A stretch of DNA of 64,000 nt from Peptostreptococcaceae bacterium (GCA_025210335.1 JAOARY010000053.1:1-64000), one strand, 5' to 3'; positions 54,858 to 63,620 are shown, counted from the stretch's first letter. Made by a program: numbers and translations. Notes: generated by a model not told the origin, from the sequence alone.

Positions 54858-56015
54858 TTAACTTACATAATTTTTAGATTTTAAAATTTCTATGGATTTT
54901 TCTACATTAGCTTCACTTACCATTACCATTGGTCCTGTACAACCCATTCCACTTTCTGCATATATATTTTCTTTCCATAGTTCTTTTACTGCATCTTCTA
55001 AATCCATTATGTCTATACCTGCTATTGATCCTGTTACTACTTCTTTTTCAGGCATTTTTACTTCTTGAGTATCTTCTTTTTTCTCTTTTGTTAATTTTCC
55101 TATTACTTCTTCATATTTTGCTTTTTTTACTTTCGCAAATTCTTCTTTTGCTATTTTTGTTATTTTTCCTTGTGATACTTCTTTTGCATATTTTATTGCA
55201 TTTTTTATTACTGGACTTCCTGATGCTCTTGAGATTATTAGTATCTTTCTATCATAATCTTCTGCTACTCCTGGTCCATATCCATATCCTAATGATTCAA
55301 AACTTCCGCCTGTTGTAAATGACGAGAATATTTTCATCAATAAGTTTCCTGTTAGTGTATCTGTTATCATTACATCTGGTGTTCCTGTTAATAAGTCATT
55401 TCCTCTCATTACTACTCCACCATCTGCTCTTTTTGATTCACTAAATTCTATTTCATATCCGTTTTCTTTTAGTTCTTTTAATGCTGTTTCTACTTGTCTT
55501 GCTCCATCTACATTAAGTATTCCTACTTTTGGACTTTTATTTCCTAATGCTTTTGCTGTTATTACTCCATATAGTCCATTTTTTATCATTGCTTCTACTC
55601 TTTTTGTAGATGATGTTCCTGTTGTTGTTGCTATTATCATTTCTTTTCCTAATCCTGGAGTTACTACTCTTCCTACTGTTGATACTCCTATTGGGAAATT
55701 ATAATGCATTGTTACACATGCATCTATTTCTTTTGAATCTAATAATTCTTCCATTTTCTTATGTTGTTCGTCTTCTGTATTTACTTCATAAACTTTTAAG
55801 TCAGTTTCAACTTTTGGTCCTATTAAAACTACTTCTAAGTCTGTATTTTCTGCTTGAGCATCCTCTGCTCCTTTTAATACATTTTCTACTCCATGTTCGC
55901 TTCCTAAAAGTGTTATTGCAACTCTTGTTTTATCACCAAATTCTCCACTTTCTATCGCATCTGCTATATTATATAGAGTTTTTCCAATCATATTCTTGAT
56001 ATTTTGATCGCTCAT
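54858..56015 (-). CDS. grdD: Glycine reductase complex component C subunit alpha
   Basis: 385 residues. GrdD, with GrdC, makes protein C, which receives the two-carbon unit as an acetyl thioester and releases acetyl phosphate. GrdD resembles PlsX (AITLLGSEHGVENVLKGAEDA, LGYGYGPGVAEDYDRK). A conserved Cys near the end, in ESGMGCTGPMVMVSE, is the likely acetyl carrier. Last gene of the operon, 21 bases after grdC. Confidence 0.96.
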   Translation of the reverse strand: MSDQNIKNMIGKTLYNIADAIESGEFGDKTRVAITLLGSEHGVENVLKGAEDAQAENTDLEVVLIGPKVETDLKVYEVNTEDEQHKKMEELLDSKEIDACVTMHYNFPIGVSTVGRVVTPGLGKEMIIATTTGTSSTKRVEAMIKNGLYGVITAKALGNKSPKVGILNVDGARQVETALKELKENGYEIEFSESKRADGGVVMRGNDLLTGTPDVMITDTLTGNLLMKIFSSFTTGGSFESLGYGYGPGVAEDYDRKILIISRASGSPVIKNAIKYAKEVSQGKITKIAKEEFAKVKKAKYEEVIGKLTKEKKEDTQEVKMPEKEVVTGSIAGIDIMDLEDAVKELWKENIYAESGMGCTGPMVMVSEANVEKSIEILKSKNYVS

Positions 56016-56036
56016 TTTATCACCTCTTTTTAGCTT

Positions 56037-57572
56037 TTACGCTTCTAGATTTTTAGCCATTTCTCTTATAGCTTCCGCTATTAAAGATTTTATTTTTTCT
56101 TCTGATACACCTTCGTTTGATTCTACTTTTCCGCTATTTCTTTCTAGAATTACAGATACTCCATCAAAAAGATTTGTCATTCTTCCTAAGAATAAACTTC
56201 CTTTTCCTACTATCATTGCTCTGTTAAATTCACCTGTAGTTAAATCATCTTTAGCAAATCCTAAATATGGTACTCCTGATGGTATATGTCCTTGTGTTGG
56301 AGCCCATCCTGGCATACCATGCTTTTCAACAAATGCTGCCATTTCTTTTCTTTCTAAGTCTCCTCTTTTTACTCCAAGGGCACCTATCATTTTGTAGTTT
56401 GATGTTGGCACATCTCCAGCTCCTGCTGGTTTTGTTACATCTGGATTTTGCATTTCTACTGAGTATTTATCTATATCAGTTATTTTAAGTCCTGCTTTAT
56501 CTAATGGTGCAGTTATTAATGATGTTATTACAGCTTGAGGTGATGATCCTGTTCCTACTGTATGCTTTCCTATCATATCAGTTCTTACTATTGGGCTTAC
56601 TCCATCATTTTCACTTACTAATATTGCAAATCCACCTAATACGTCTTCTAATATTGGTAAACCTTTTTTAACATGGTCTTTACCATTCATACCAAGCTTC
56701 GCTGTTGCTCCACCTGCTACTATTACTACATTTTTATGTGTTCCTGCTTTAACAAAACTTGCTGCTTCTATTAATGCATGTGTTGGTGCAGCACAGAATC
56801 CTCTTGTATCTGAACCTGTTGCATTTTGGCATCCACAAACTTCTCCAATTGCTTTTGCAAAGTTTCCTCCACCTCTTTGGTTCATATCTCCACAAGCTTC
56901 TTCTGAACACTCTATTATATAATCTATATCATTTGGGTTTATGTCATTTTTAGCAAGTAAATTAAGCATTGCTATTACTCCTGATGCTTTAACTACTAAG
57001 TTTTCATATATTATATGTGATGTTAAGTTAGCATCTACATCATGTGCTCTTTTTACACAACCAATAAGTACATCATTATGATATATTGGTTCAGCATGTT
57101 CTTTTTCTACTGCATGCTTTATTTCATCTATGTTAACGCCTTCTTTTAATTTAGCGATCATTTCGTCTGTTATAAGTTTATGGTTTACTAATGTTTCTTT
57201 ACATTTAGTTGTAAAATCTGCTTCTAATAATACTAAGTCAAATACATCTACTATTTTTAATAATGCTATAAATTCGTCTTGAGGCATGATTTCACCAAAT
57301 TTACCATCACGAGTTGAGTTTGGCATTTTTTTATCATGCCAAGGCATATCTATCCCTCTTAATTCTTCTGGTGTAACATTTCCTATATATGCTTGATTTG
57401 GATAATAACTAACTACATCCTCAAATGGTCTTATATGCTTATGTAATTCCTTTAAATACTCCGATTCAGGATTTACTATTTTTTCAGTTGTTTGTGTTGT
57501 ACCATTGTGCATGATCATGTCTGGTGTATGAACTAAAACATAACCAGCTCCTTTTATTACTCCGTAAGACAT
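56037..57572 (-). CDS. grdC: Glycine reductase complex component C subunit beta
   Basis: 511 residues with KAS III (FabH)-like features: ECSEEACGDMNQRGGGNFAKAIGE, CQNATGSDTRGFCAAPTHALIEAA and a C-terminal EGVSEEKIKSLIAEAIREMA tail. It is the other half of protein C. Start behind GGAGG. A perfect 15-base hairpin separates it from grdA and may lower or stabilise its mRNA. Confidence 0.96.
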   Translation of the reverse strand: MSYGVIKGAGYVLVHTPDMIMHNGTTQTTEKIVNPESEYLKELHKHIRPFEDVVSYYPNQAYIGNVTPEELRGIDMPWHDKKMPNSTRDGKFGEIMPQDEFIALLKIVDVFDLVLLEADFTTKCKETLVNHKLITDEMIAKLKEGVNIDEIKHAVEKEHAEPIYHNDVLIGCVKRAHDVDANLTSHIIYENLVVKASGVIAMLNLLAKNDINPNDIDYIIECSEEACGDMNQRGGGNFAKAIGEVCGCQNATGSDTRGFCAAPTHALIEAASFVKAGTHKNVVIVAGGATAKLGMNGKDHVKKGLPILEDVLGGFAILVSENDGVSPIVRTDMIGKHTVGTGSSPQAVITSLITAPLDKAGLKITDIDKYSVEMQNPDVTKPAGAGDVPTSNYKMIGALGVKRGDLERKEMAAFVEKHGMPGWAPTQGHIPSGVPYLGFAKDDLTTGEFNRAMIVGKGSLFLGRMTNLFDGVSVILERNSGKVESNEGVSEEKIKSLIAEAIREMAKNLEA

Positions 57573-57641
57573 AAAAAAACCTCCTCTTAATTTAAGCTAT
57601 CTATATTAATATCTGAATTGTTTTAATTTTTTTAATTTTAA

Positions 57642-57674
57642 ATTTAAAGGAGTGAAAAATTCACTCCTTTAAAT
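57642..57674 (-). terminator. Perfect hairpin between grdA and grdC
   Basis: 15-base arms (57642-57656 and 57660-57674) with a 3-base loop, ATTTAAAGGAGTGAA and its complement. The T run after it on the minus strand is broken (TTTAAAATT), so partial termination or mRNA stabilisation is more likely than a full stop. Confidence 0.65.
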
Positions 57675-57696
57675 AATTTTATTGTTCTATTTGCAA

Positions 57697-58176
57697 TTAA
57701 AGTTTATATTTACAGAATTCATCACGAATTTCTGTCATTTCACTTATAATATCATCAACATCTAGAACCATTTCCATCATACCAACTTGTTCTTCATAAA
57801 CGTCAGCATCTAATTCATCTTTGATTTCTGGCTCTACTACATGATATACTCCAAGTCCTAACTGGACTCCTGCTAATGGACCAGCAAAAGTAGGATCTCC
57901 CGCAGTTACAGTTTCAGCTGCAAGTCCAGCAGCTTCACCTTCAGCAGCTCCAACGATAACAAGAACATTTTCAGCTCCATATTGGTCTGCGAAATCCTTT
58001 ACTCTCTTTTGATTCTCTAAATCCATAGCACCAGCAGCCGTTCAGACAAAACATTCAGTTGATGAAAAAACAACTTCTGCGCCAGTAGATTTTACACACT
58101 CTTCGATAGCAGGACCTGGAACACCGTCTCTGTCACCGATGATAACTAGTTTTTTACCATTTAATCTACTCATCAT
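57697..58176 (-). CDS. grdA: Glycine reductase selenoprotein A (Sec at 45)
   Basis: 159 residues including selenocysteine. The in-frame TGA is at 58042-58044 (residue 45) within the diagnostic [18 protein letters not shown]. The N-terminus [22 protein letters not shown] confirms that the frame runs through the TGA. GrdA carries the carboxymethyl group on selenium from protein B to protein C. Two ATGs (58176 and 58173) follow AAAGGAAGTG. A caller that treats TGA as stop would report only the part from 58026. Confidence 0.96.
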
Positions 58177-58251
58177 AGCACTTCCTTTCAATTTTTTAAT
58201 TTATATAAATACATAAAGTATTTTTAGCTTTTTATTATTTTACTTTGAATA

Positions 58252-58569
58252 TTAAGCGTACTTTTTAATCATTGCTTCTATATTTTCAACAGTAGCATCA
58301 TCTTTTGTAAGCTCATCTATTTTTTCTCCATCTTTAAATACTGCTAAAGTTGGAAGTCCTAGAACTTTTTGCTTTATAGCAACTCTTCTAGCTTTTGAAG
58401 CATCTAATTTAGCAAATTTCATGCTTCCTTTATATTGTTCTTCTAATCTTTCAACATCTGGCATTAAAGCTTTACAAGGTTCACAACTTTCACTCCAAAA
58501 GTCTACAAATACATAACCTTCAGCTTTTAATACTTCATCTTCAAAGTTCTTCTTATCTAATACAAACAT
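58252..58569 (-). CDS. trxA: Thioredoxin of the glycine reductase operon
   Basis: 105 residues with active site SCEPC (Cys29, Cys32) in WSESCEPCK and the cis-proline GLPT near residue 73. The CEPC centre differs from the usual CGPC and is typical of thioredoxins in glycine reductase clusters. It re-reduces GrdA after each cycle. It lies between grdB and grdA; no thioredoxin reductase gene is in the window. Confidence 0.95.
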   Translation of the reverse strand: MFVLDKKNFEDEVLKAEGYVFVDFWSESCEPCKALMPDVERLEEQYKGSMKFAKLDASKARRVAIKQKVLGLPTLAVFKDGEKIDELTKDDATVENIEAMIKKYA

Positions 58570-58603
58570 TCTATCACTTCTTTCTATATAATTTAACTAT
58601 TAT

Positions 58604-59908
58604 CTAGAATTTAACTTTAAATACAGTTTGTTCTTTAACATCTGCAGTTAAAGCATCTAAAGCAACTTCTAATCTATGGTATCTTAACTTCCATTGTTCT
58701 TCTTTTGAAGTTGCAGGATCTCCTAGTGGGTATGGTATTGATATTGTTGGAACCATTTTGTTAGCACCAACAGTTTTAGCAACTGGTATTAAGTTCGCCA
58801 TTTGAACTATTGGGAAACCAGCTTTTTCAATTTCTTTAACCATCGTTGCACCGCAACGAGTACACGTACCTCACGTAGAAGTCATTATAACTCCGTCAAC
58901 ATTTCCTTCTTTTAGGTATTCTACTATTTCTTTAGCCATTCTTGCAGCTTCACCTTGAGTAGTACCTGTTCCTACTGTAGTATAGAAATATTCATGAGCT
59001 TTTCCTATTTTTCCTTCTTTTTCAAACGCTTTTAATGCATCTACTGGAACACAAACATTAGGATCAGCATCTGCTGCTGCTGGGTCAAAACCTGCATGTA
59101 TAGTTTTAAATACACCTGGCTTTAATCCATCTTCAATGCTGTATCTTCCCCATCTAGTTGCAGAAGCCGATTGAATTCTATCTGGATTATCAACTGGTAC
59201 AATACCACTTGTAGTTACAAACGCTATATTAGCTTTGCTTAAATCTTTTATTGGAGCTGCAATTTCAACTCTATCTAATTTTGGTATTGGAAGTTCAGTT
59301 TTGAATTCTTCTCCACTTAATTTCTTTATAAGCATATCAACAACTCTATCAGCTGCTGGAGTCTTATCTTCTAACCAAACTTGATGTCTTATTCCTCTTA
59401 CATAATATCCTTCTTCTTCAGCAGTTCCTAATTTTTCTCCTGCTAATACTTTATCTCCATAAGCTGCCATTTTTTTGATATCTTTTCTCATTGCAGCTGC
59501 ACTCTTACCTCCAGGGAATATAACCATGTCTTTTTTAAACATTTCTACTCCAGGATTTTCTATATGCATTGAAGATATTACTGGTACATTGAATTTTTCT
59601 TTAACAGCTTTAGCTACAACTCCACAAGCATTACCGTATCTACCTGCTTGGAATGCTGGTCCTGCAAAGAATATATCAAACTCTTTACCTTCTAAAAATT
59701 CTAAGATTCTCTTTTTAGCTTCATCTTCATTAGAACCTATAAAGTTATCTCCACATATTATAGTGTGTGTAACTTCTGCATTTTGTAATCTCTTATCTAG
59801 TTCCATTGCTGGTCCTACAAGACCTTCTCTTATTTCTGGTTCAAAATCTGCTTTATCCTCTCCACCAATTTGTCCGAAGAATTGGTTTACGTATAAAATT
59901 GCTTTCAT
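58604..59908 (-). CDS. grdB: Glycine reductase selenoprotein B (Sec at 346)
   Basis: 434 residues including selenocysteine at residue 346, encoded by TGA at 58871-58873 in TST-U-GTCTRCGATM, the UxxCxxC motif of substrate-binding protein B. Glycine bound to the pyruvoyl group of GrdE is attacked by this selenol. The upstream part (MKAILYVNQFFGQIGGEDKADF) and downstream part (GFPIVQMANLIPVAKTVGANK) are both typical GrdB. A stem-loop just after the TGA fits a bacterial SECIS. Confidence 0.97.
58844..58858 (-). promoter_or_regulatory. Candidate bacterial SECIS hairpin in grdB
   Basis: CGTTGC-GGT-GCAACG, a perfect 6-base stem with a 3-base loop, begins 12 bases after the TGA at 58871-58873. That is the distance at which SelB-binding hairpins occur. 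Confidence 0.6.
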
Positions 59909-59922
59909 TATATATTCACCTC

Positions 59923-61251
59923 CTAAAATTCTTTCATTGTCTTAGTTGACCAACCTGAAACTTGATCTCCACAGAACATTGCATTGTTTTCCATTATTAT
60001 AGATCCATCTTCTTTTACAGATGCTCCTAAAACTTCATCATTTGACCATCCACCTGAAAGACCATCTCTAGCTAATGCTTGTAATTCTCCTATAACAGTC
60101 TCCATTGGAGGTAATTCTATTAATTCAGAAACGTTACCACAAGATACGATAGCGTCTGCTTTTTCATCTAATGTAACAAGTGGTTGTGATTTACCATCTC
60201 TACCAGTACATTCATTTGTTATACCAACTGTCTTAACTCCAGCATCTTCTAAAGCTACTATACAAGCTATAAAGTCAGCATCTGGGTTTCCGTAACCTTC
60301 TTCAGCAACTATAGCTCCATCTGCTCCTAAAGATTTTGCCATTTGAGCAACAAATAATGCAGCTCTTTCTTTTTGTTCTAATGCAACATTTAAGTTTGAC
60401 ATTATAACACCTAAGAAATTAAGCGTTTTCCCATGTTCTTTATAAAGTCTCTTTATTGTAGGATTGTTTTGGAAGTCATATGTAGACCACTTAGAAGAAC
60501 AAGGCATGAAACTTCCTGATATTAATGCTCCATCTAATACTTCATTTGGATTCATAAAAGTAGGAACAAATTTATTCATATCCCAACCATAAACTAAGTC
60601 ATTGTATCCTAACTCTTCCATTTGTGATTGTGGTTGCATTACCATAACTACCTTTGGTAATTCATTAGTCTTAGCATCTCTATTAGTTATTGGTGCTAAT
60701 TCAAAAGTTTCAATTTCTTCTGGCTCTAAATCCTTAACTATTGAACCAATGTATTCAGCTAATTTATGTCCAGCCATTCTTAATGCTTTGTTTTTCTTTT
60801 GTTGTTCTCTTGCTTCAAACTCTTCATCTGTAGCTCCAACAAGAACTATATTCTTAAGTTGTGAGAAGTAAGTATATTTAGCTCCTTCTCCACCCATATC
60901 TATTAATCCATCTTGGAATCCACCCCAGTGTTGTCCAACAACTAAGATACTACATCCTTTTAACGCATGCGTTCTTCCGTCTCCAGCACTTACTACATCT
61001 CCTGTTACTCCAGGGAATAAAGGTTTTCCATCTAATTTTACTCTTGGCTCTATAGCTTCCTTAACAGGTACTAAACGAACGCTATCACCAGGCTTTACTA
61101 TAACTAAGTCAGCTTTTGTTATATGCTCATCTTCCATAACAAAATCTAAAGCAGCTTGCTTGTTTATTGTTAAGATACCATCTTTGTAAGAATGTTGCGC
61201 TCCAAAAACTATATCTTTAACAAAAAAATTACCTATTTCTAATTTCATCAT
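59923..61251 (-). CDS. grdE: Glycine reductase protein B proprotein GrdE
   Basis: 442 residues. GrdE is cleaved autocatalytically to form a pyruvoyl group that binds glycine as a Schiff base. The likely cleavage residue is Cys251 in SGSFMPCSSKWSTYD, close to the Cys242 I recall for Clostridium sticklandii. Other typical parts: VVGQHWGGFQDGLIDMGGEGAKY and GITNECTGRDGKSQPLV. First gene of the operon, 14 bases before grdB. Start ATG at 61251 or 61248, both behind GGGG. Confidence 0.96.
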   Translation of the reverse strand: MMKLEIGNFFVKDIVFGAQHSYKDGILTINKQAALDFVMEDEHITKADLVIVKPGDSVRLVPVKEAIEPRVKLDGKPLFPGVTGDVVSAGDGRTHALKGCSILVVGQHWGGFQDGLIDMGGEGAKYTYFSQLKNIVLVGATDEEFEAREQQKKNKALRMAGHKLAEYIGSIVKDLEPEEIETFELAPITNRDAKTNELPKVVMVMQPQSQMEELGYNDLVYGWDMNKFVPTFMNPNEVLDGALISGSFMPCSSKWSTYDFQNNPTIKRLYKEHGKTLNFLGVIMSNLNVALEQKERAALFVAQMAKSLGADGAIVAEEGYGNPDADFIACIVALEDAGVKTVGITNECTGRDGKSQPLVTLDEKADAIVSCGNVSELIELPPMETVIGELQALARDGLSGGWSNDEVLGASVKEDGSIIMENNAMFCGDQVSGWSTKTMKEF

Positions 61252-61330
61252 GACACCCCTTCCATAAATTTAACTAAAATACAACTCTAAATCTTTCAAC
61301 TAATGTAACTGATATATACTCGTTGTTAGT

Positions 61331-61385
61331 TGAGGAATAATTAAACGAACATTTAACTCGTGCTCGTTTGTTATTTTTTCCTCAA
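61331..61385 (-). promoter_or_regulatory. Large hairpin/palindrome in the grdE leader
   Basis: TTGAGGAA pairs with TTCCTCAA and an inner AAACGA with TCGTTT around an ACGAGTTAAAT loop, with small bulges. It could be an operator for a TetR protein or a structured 5' leader. A possible -10 (GATAAA, 61396-61401) lies just upstream. Confidence 0.5.
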
Positions 61386-61523
61386 GCAACTTTAGTTTAT
61401 CATAATCACGATTATTTTTCAATCATAATTATAAAACTTTTTTAAAATTATTCAGATTATTGTTACGCTTTTTCGCATTTTTCAACGCTTTAACCCAGGA
61501 AAACTTTTTCAGAATTTAAAACA

Positions 61524-61565
61524 AAATTTTAGTTTTAAGTATTTAAAAGTAAATTTTAGTTTTAA
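61524..61565. repeat. Direct repeat in the grdE-tetR intergenic region
   Basis: AAATTTTAGTTTTAA occurs twice, at 61524-61538 and 61551-61565 (27 bases apart). The remaining parts of this 468-base gap hold promoter elements and no gene. Confidence 0.6.
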
Positions 61566-61664
61566 ATTACTTGGTATTTATTTTAATTTAATATATAAAA
61601 AATACATAAAAACTATTTTTTTTGAGTTAGTTAAAAAAATACTTATATTAATTTTTTAATTTTC

Positions 61665-61673
61665 TGATATAAT
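61665..61673 (+). promoter_or_regulatory. Extended -10 promoter of the plus-strand TetR gene
   Basis: TGATATAAT is a perfect extended -10 (TGnTATAAT), 47 bases before the ATG. The -35 region is weak. Confidence 0.55.
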
Positions 61674-61719
61674 ATTACTGGTTTTTAATTTAAATAAAAG
61701 AATACGGTGGTAAAAAATT

Positions 61720-62388
61720 ATGAAGAAAGAATTAAAGAAAAATAGGGTGAAAAAATATTTTATTGAAGCTGCGGTTAAAATAATCGAAACTGAAGGCATA
61801 GATAAAATAACAATAAGAAAAGTCGCAGATTTGTCTGGCTATAATAGTGCTACTATATATAATTACTTTGAAAATTTAGATCATTTGGTGTTTTTGGCTG
61901 CATTAAAATTTATAAAGCCATATACATCTGGTGTAGGTAAATATGTAAAAGGTGATTATAATGCACTTGAAAGAAATTATAGGATATGGGAGTATTACTG
62001 TTTACATTCTTTTAAATATCCTCATATATATCATGCAATCTTTTTTGCAAAACTAAATAAACCTTTAGATAATTATATAATTTCTTATTATGAATTATAT
62101 CCAGAAGAAATAGTTGTTGATGATAGAAATATATCTAGTATGTTATCTAAACAGAGTATATATGAAAGAGCTCATGTTATACTTGAACAATGTGTAGATG
62201 AAGGATTTTTAAAAGATGAGGACTTAGATGATTTAAATGAAATGATATTATATATCTATAAAGGAACTTTAAATCGAGTGCTTAATAAAGAAATAGATAA
62301 ATCATTAGATGAAATAGTATTTCAAACAATGAAATATATAAAAGTTTGTTACAGAGGCTTTTTACAAAAAGAAGAAGAATCAAAATAA
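61720..62388 (+). CDS. TetR/AcrR family regulator, divergent from grdE
   Basis: 222 residues. N-terminal helix-turn-helix: AAVKIIETEGIDKITIRKVA followed by recognition helix region GYNSATIYNYFENLDHL (about 43-59). The C-terminal ligand-binding domain is unlike any I know. The gene is divergent from grdE with two short direct repeats and a palindrome between them, so it probably controls the grd operon and itself. A sister regulator with nearly the same recognition helix is encoded tail to tail. Confidence 0.85.
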   Translation: MKKELKKNRVKKYFIEAAVKIIETEGIDKITIRKVADLSGYNSATIYNYFENLDHLVFLAALKFIKPYTSGVGKYVKGDYNALERNYRIWEYYCLHSFKYPHIYHAIFFAKLNKPLDNYIISYYELYPEEIVVDDRNISSMLSKQSIYERAHVILEQCVDEGFLKDEDLDDLNEMILYIYKGTLNRVLNKEIDKSLDEIVFQTMKYIKVCYRGFLQKEEESK

Positions 62389-62412
62389 TTTCAAATTATT
62401 TTGATTCTTCTT
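62372..62412. terminator. Shared terminator of the two TetR genes
   Basis: Perfect 18-base arms (62372-62389 and 62395-62412) with a 5-base loop, T run after it on the plus strand. Its 5' arm overlaps the last codons of the plus-strand gene. Confidence 0.88.
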
Positions 62413-62414
62413 TT

Positions 62415-63101
62415 TTATTTTCTATCCATTGAATAATCATATACCGATAACATATAGTCCATATATATATTCATATGATTTATAAATGAATCATATTCCA
62501 TTTTATAATTATCATTTTCCTGTCTAGCCAGTGCACCTTGCAAATATGTGAGTATTAAATCTTTTATTTCCTTTTGTTCATTTTCAGATAAGTTTTTTTC
62601 TATTGAAAACAAATCAATAGGTTCAAACACTATATTTAAAAAAGAATCTTTAAAGATATTTTTTACATCTTCTATTATATCTTTATCATAATCCTCTTCA
62701 TATATCTGCACATAATTATTCAATATACGTTCAAAATCTTTTGCATAATTCGAAAAAATAAGATTATATATTATTTCACTTTTAAAATAACATAATTTCG
62801 ATAAGTTAGTCCATGAAGTCTTTATTTTAACTTTAATATTTTCATTTGATAAATCTTTTTGTTTTAGTTCATTTACAAAAGAAAAAATATGTCTTAAATT
62901 TGAATAATATAACAAATGGTCTAAATTATCAAAATAATTATAAAGAGTTGCACTATTAAACCCTGCTATACTAGCAATATTTCTTATAGTAATTGGCTTA
63001 TTTATATCACTTTCTAATAATTCAATTGTTGCATCTATAAAATATTTCATTTTTCTTTTCTTTTGTATATATTTTTTTTCTGTTCGCATTCTAAAACGCA
63101 T
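62415..63101 (-). CDS. TetR/AcrR family regulator, sister of the divergent one
   Basis: 228 residues. Its DNA-binding part (ITIRNIASIAGFNSATLYNYFDNLDHL, about 40-66) closely matches that of the neighbour at 61720-62388, but the C-terminal ligand domain differs, so the two may bind similar DNA and different ligands. Start uncertain: the ATG at 63101 touches AAAGGA, while the ATG at 63089 is 12 bases away. A decayed reading frame ends 8 bases upstream. Confidence 0.82.
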   Translation of the reverse strand: MRFRMRTEKKYIQKKRKMKYFIDATIELLESDINKPITIRNIASIAGFNSATLYNYFDNLDHLLYYSNLRHIFSFVNELKQKDLSNENIKVKIKTSWTNLSKLCYFKSEIIYNLIFSNYAKDFERILNNYVQIYEEDYDKDIIEDVKNIFKDSFLNIVFEPIDLFSIEKNLSENEQKEIKDLILTYLQGALARQENDNYKMEYDSFINHMNIYMDYMLSVYDYSMDRK

Positions 63102-63109
63102 TCCTTTCG

Positions 63110-63390
63110 TTATAAAGAATTATCAATTTCAATATCCAATTCCTTAATCATATCCTCAAAATAATTTTTATTAAATCGCAGGCAAAGTTCCCAATAATGA
63201 CAGTATAGTTTGTAAGAGTCTCTTAATCAAGGGGATATTTAAATACTTTATCACTTCAAATAAATCTATAGGTAAATTTTTTTAACCATATATAATGATT
63301 ATTTAATCCTCTTATAAGTTTCATTTCATAAAAAATTACATCATATTAATTTTTCGATATCATATTTCAAAATATCTTTTTCAAAAAAAC
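63110..63390 (-). pseudogene. Decayed gene of unknown family (several frameshifts)
   Basis: Protein-like sequence can be followed on the minus strand through four pieces in changing frames: FFEKDILKYDIEKL, then DVIFYEMKLIRGLNNHYIW, then LPIDLFEVIKYLNIPLIK, then DSYKLYCHYWELCLRFNK onward to a stop at 63110-63112. Joined, they read as one continuous chain of about 90 residues. I cannot name the family. It lies just before the second TetR gene and may be the wreck of a former operon partner. Confidence 0.45.
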
Positions 63391-63391
63391 A

Positions 63392-63419
63392 CACTCTAAC
63401 TCGCTCAAGAGTTAGAGTG
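63392..63419 (-). terminator. Terminator, minus strand
   Basis: Perfect 11-base arms CACTCTAACTC and GAGTTAGAGTG with a 6-base loop; TGTG and T7 follow on the minus strand. Confidence 0.85.
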
Positions 63420-63436
63420 CTTAAGTTTTTTCAACT

Positions 63437-63520
63437 TTATTTTATACCATGACTTTTGTAGTATAGCACATTATCCTTCATACCTGTACAAGCTTTTATT
63501 CTATCAAAAAAGATTTTTGT
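63437..63520 (-). pseudogene. Coding-like remnant of 27 codons
   Basis: An open stretch after a TAG stop reads KIFFDRIKACTGMKDNV followed by LYYKSHGIK and TAA. It has the composition of a real protein end but no start or ribosome site. It could be the tail of a lost gene. Confidence 0.35.
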
Positions 63521-63554
63521 CTAAAATTAACTTTTAAATTATTATGTCAATAAA

Positions 63555-63583
63555 ATAATAACATCATATAATTATTATGTCAA
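63555..63583 (-). promoter_or_regulatory. Promoter upstream of the remnant and terminator
   Basis: TTGACA (63578-63583) and TATTAT (63555-63560), 17 bases apart. The 14-base sequence AATTATTATGTCAA containing this -35 is repeated at 63537-63550. Transcription would run about 160 bases to the terminator at 63392-63419. Confidence 0.5.
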
Positions 63584-63620
63584 CTTTTAATTATACTGCA
63601 TTCAAAATACAATATTTAAA

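Noticed and set aside
54929-55318. Long leucine-rich open frames on the plus strand opposite grdD and grdC (also 55610-55999, 56267-56488)
   Set aside because: They are mirror images of the coding strand of well-identified genes, almost all Leu/His/Ser, without ribosome sites.
58604-58843. A separate 79-residue gene after a shorter grdB
   Set aside because: The TGA between the two parts is the conserved selenocysteine codon of GrdB, so they are one gene. The same reasoning applies to the grdA frame starting at 58026.
61331-61385. Glycine riboswitch in front of grdE
   Set aside because: The palindrome has none of the glycine aptamer's conserved purine-rich core; a protein operator or simple hairpin is more likely.
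63437-63583. Insertion sequence near the right end
   Set aside because: There are coding remnants and short direct repeats, but no recognisable transposase and no terminal inverted repeats.
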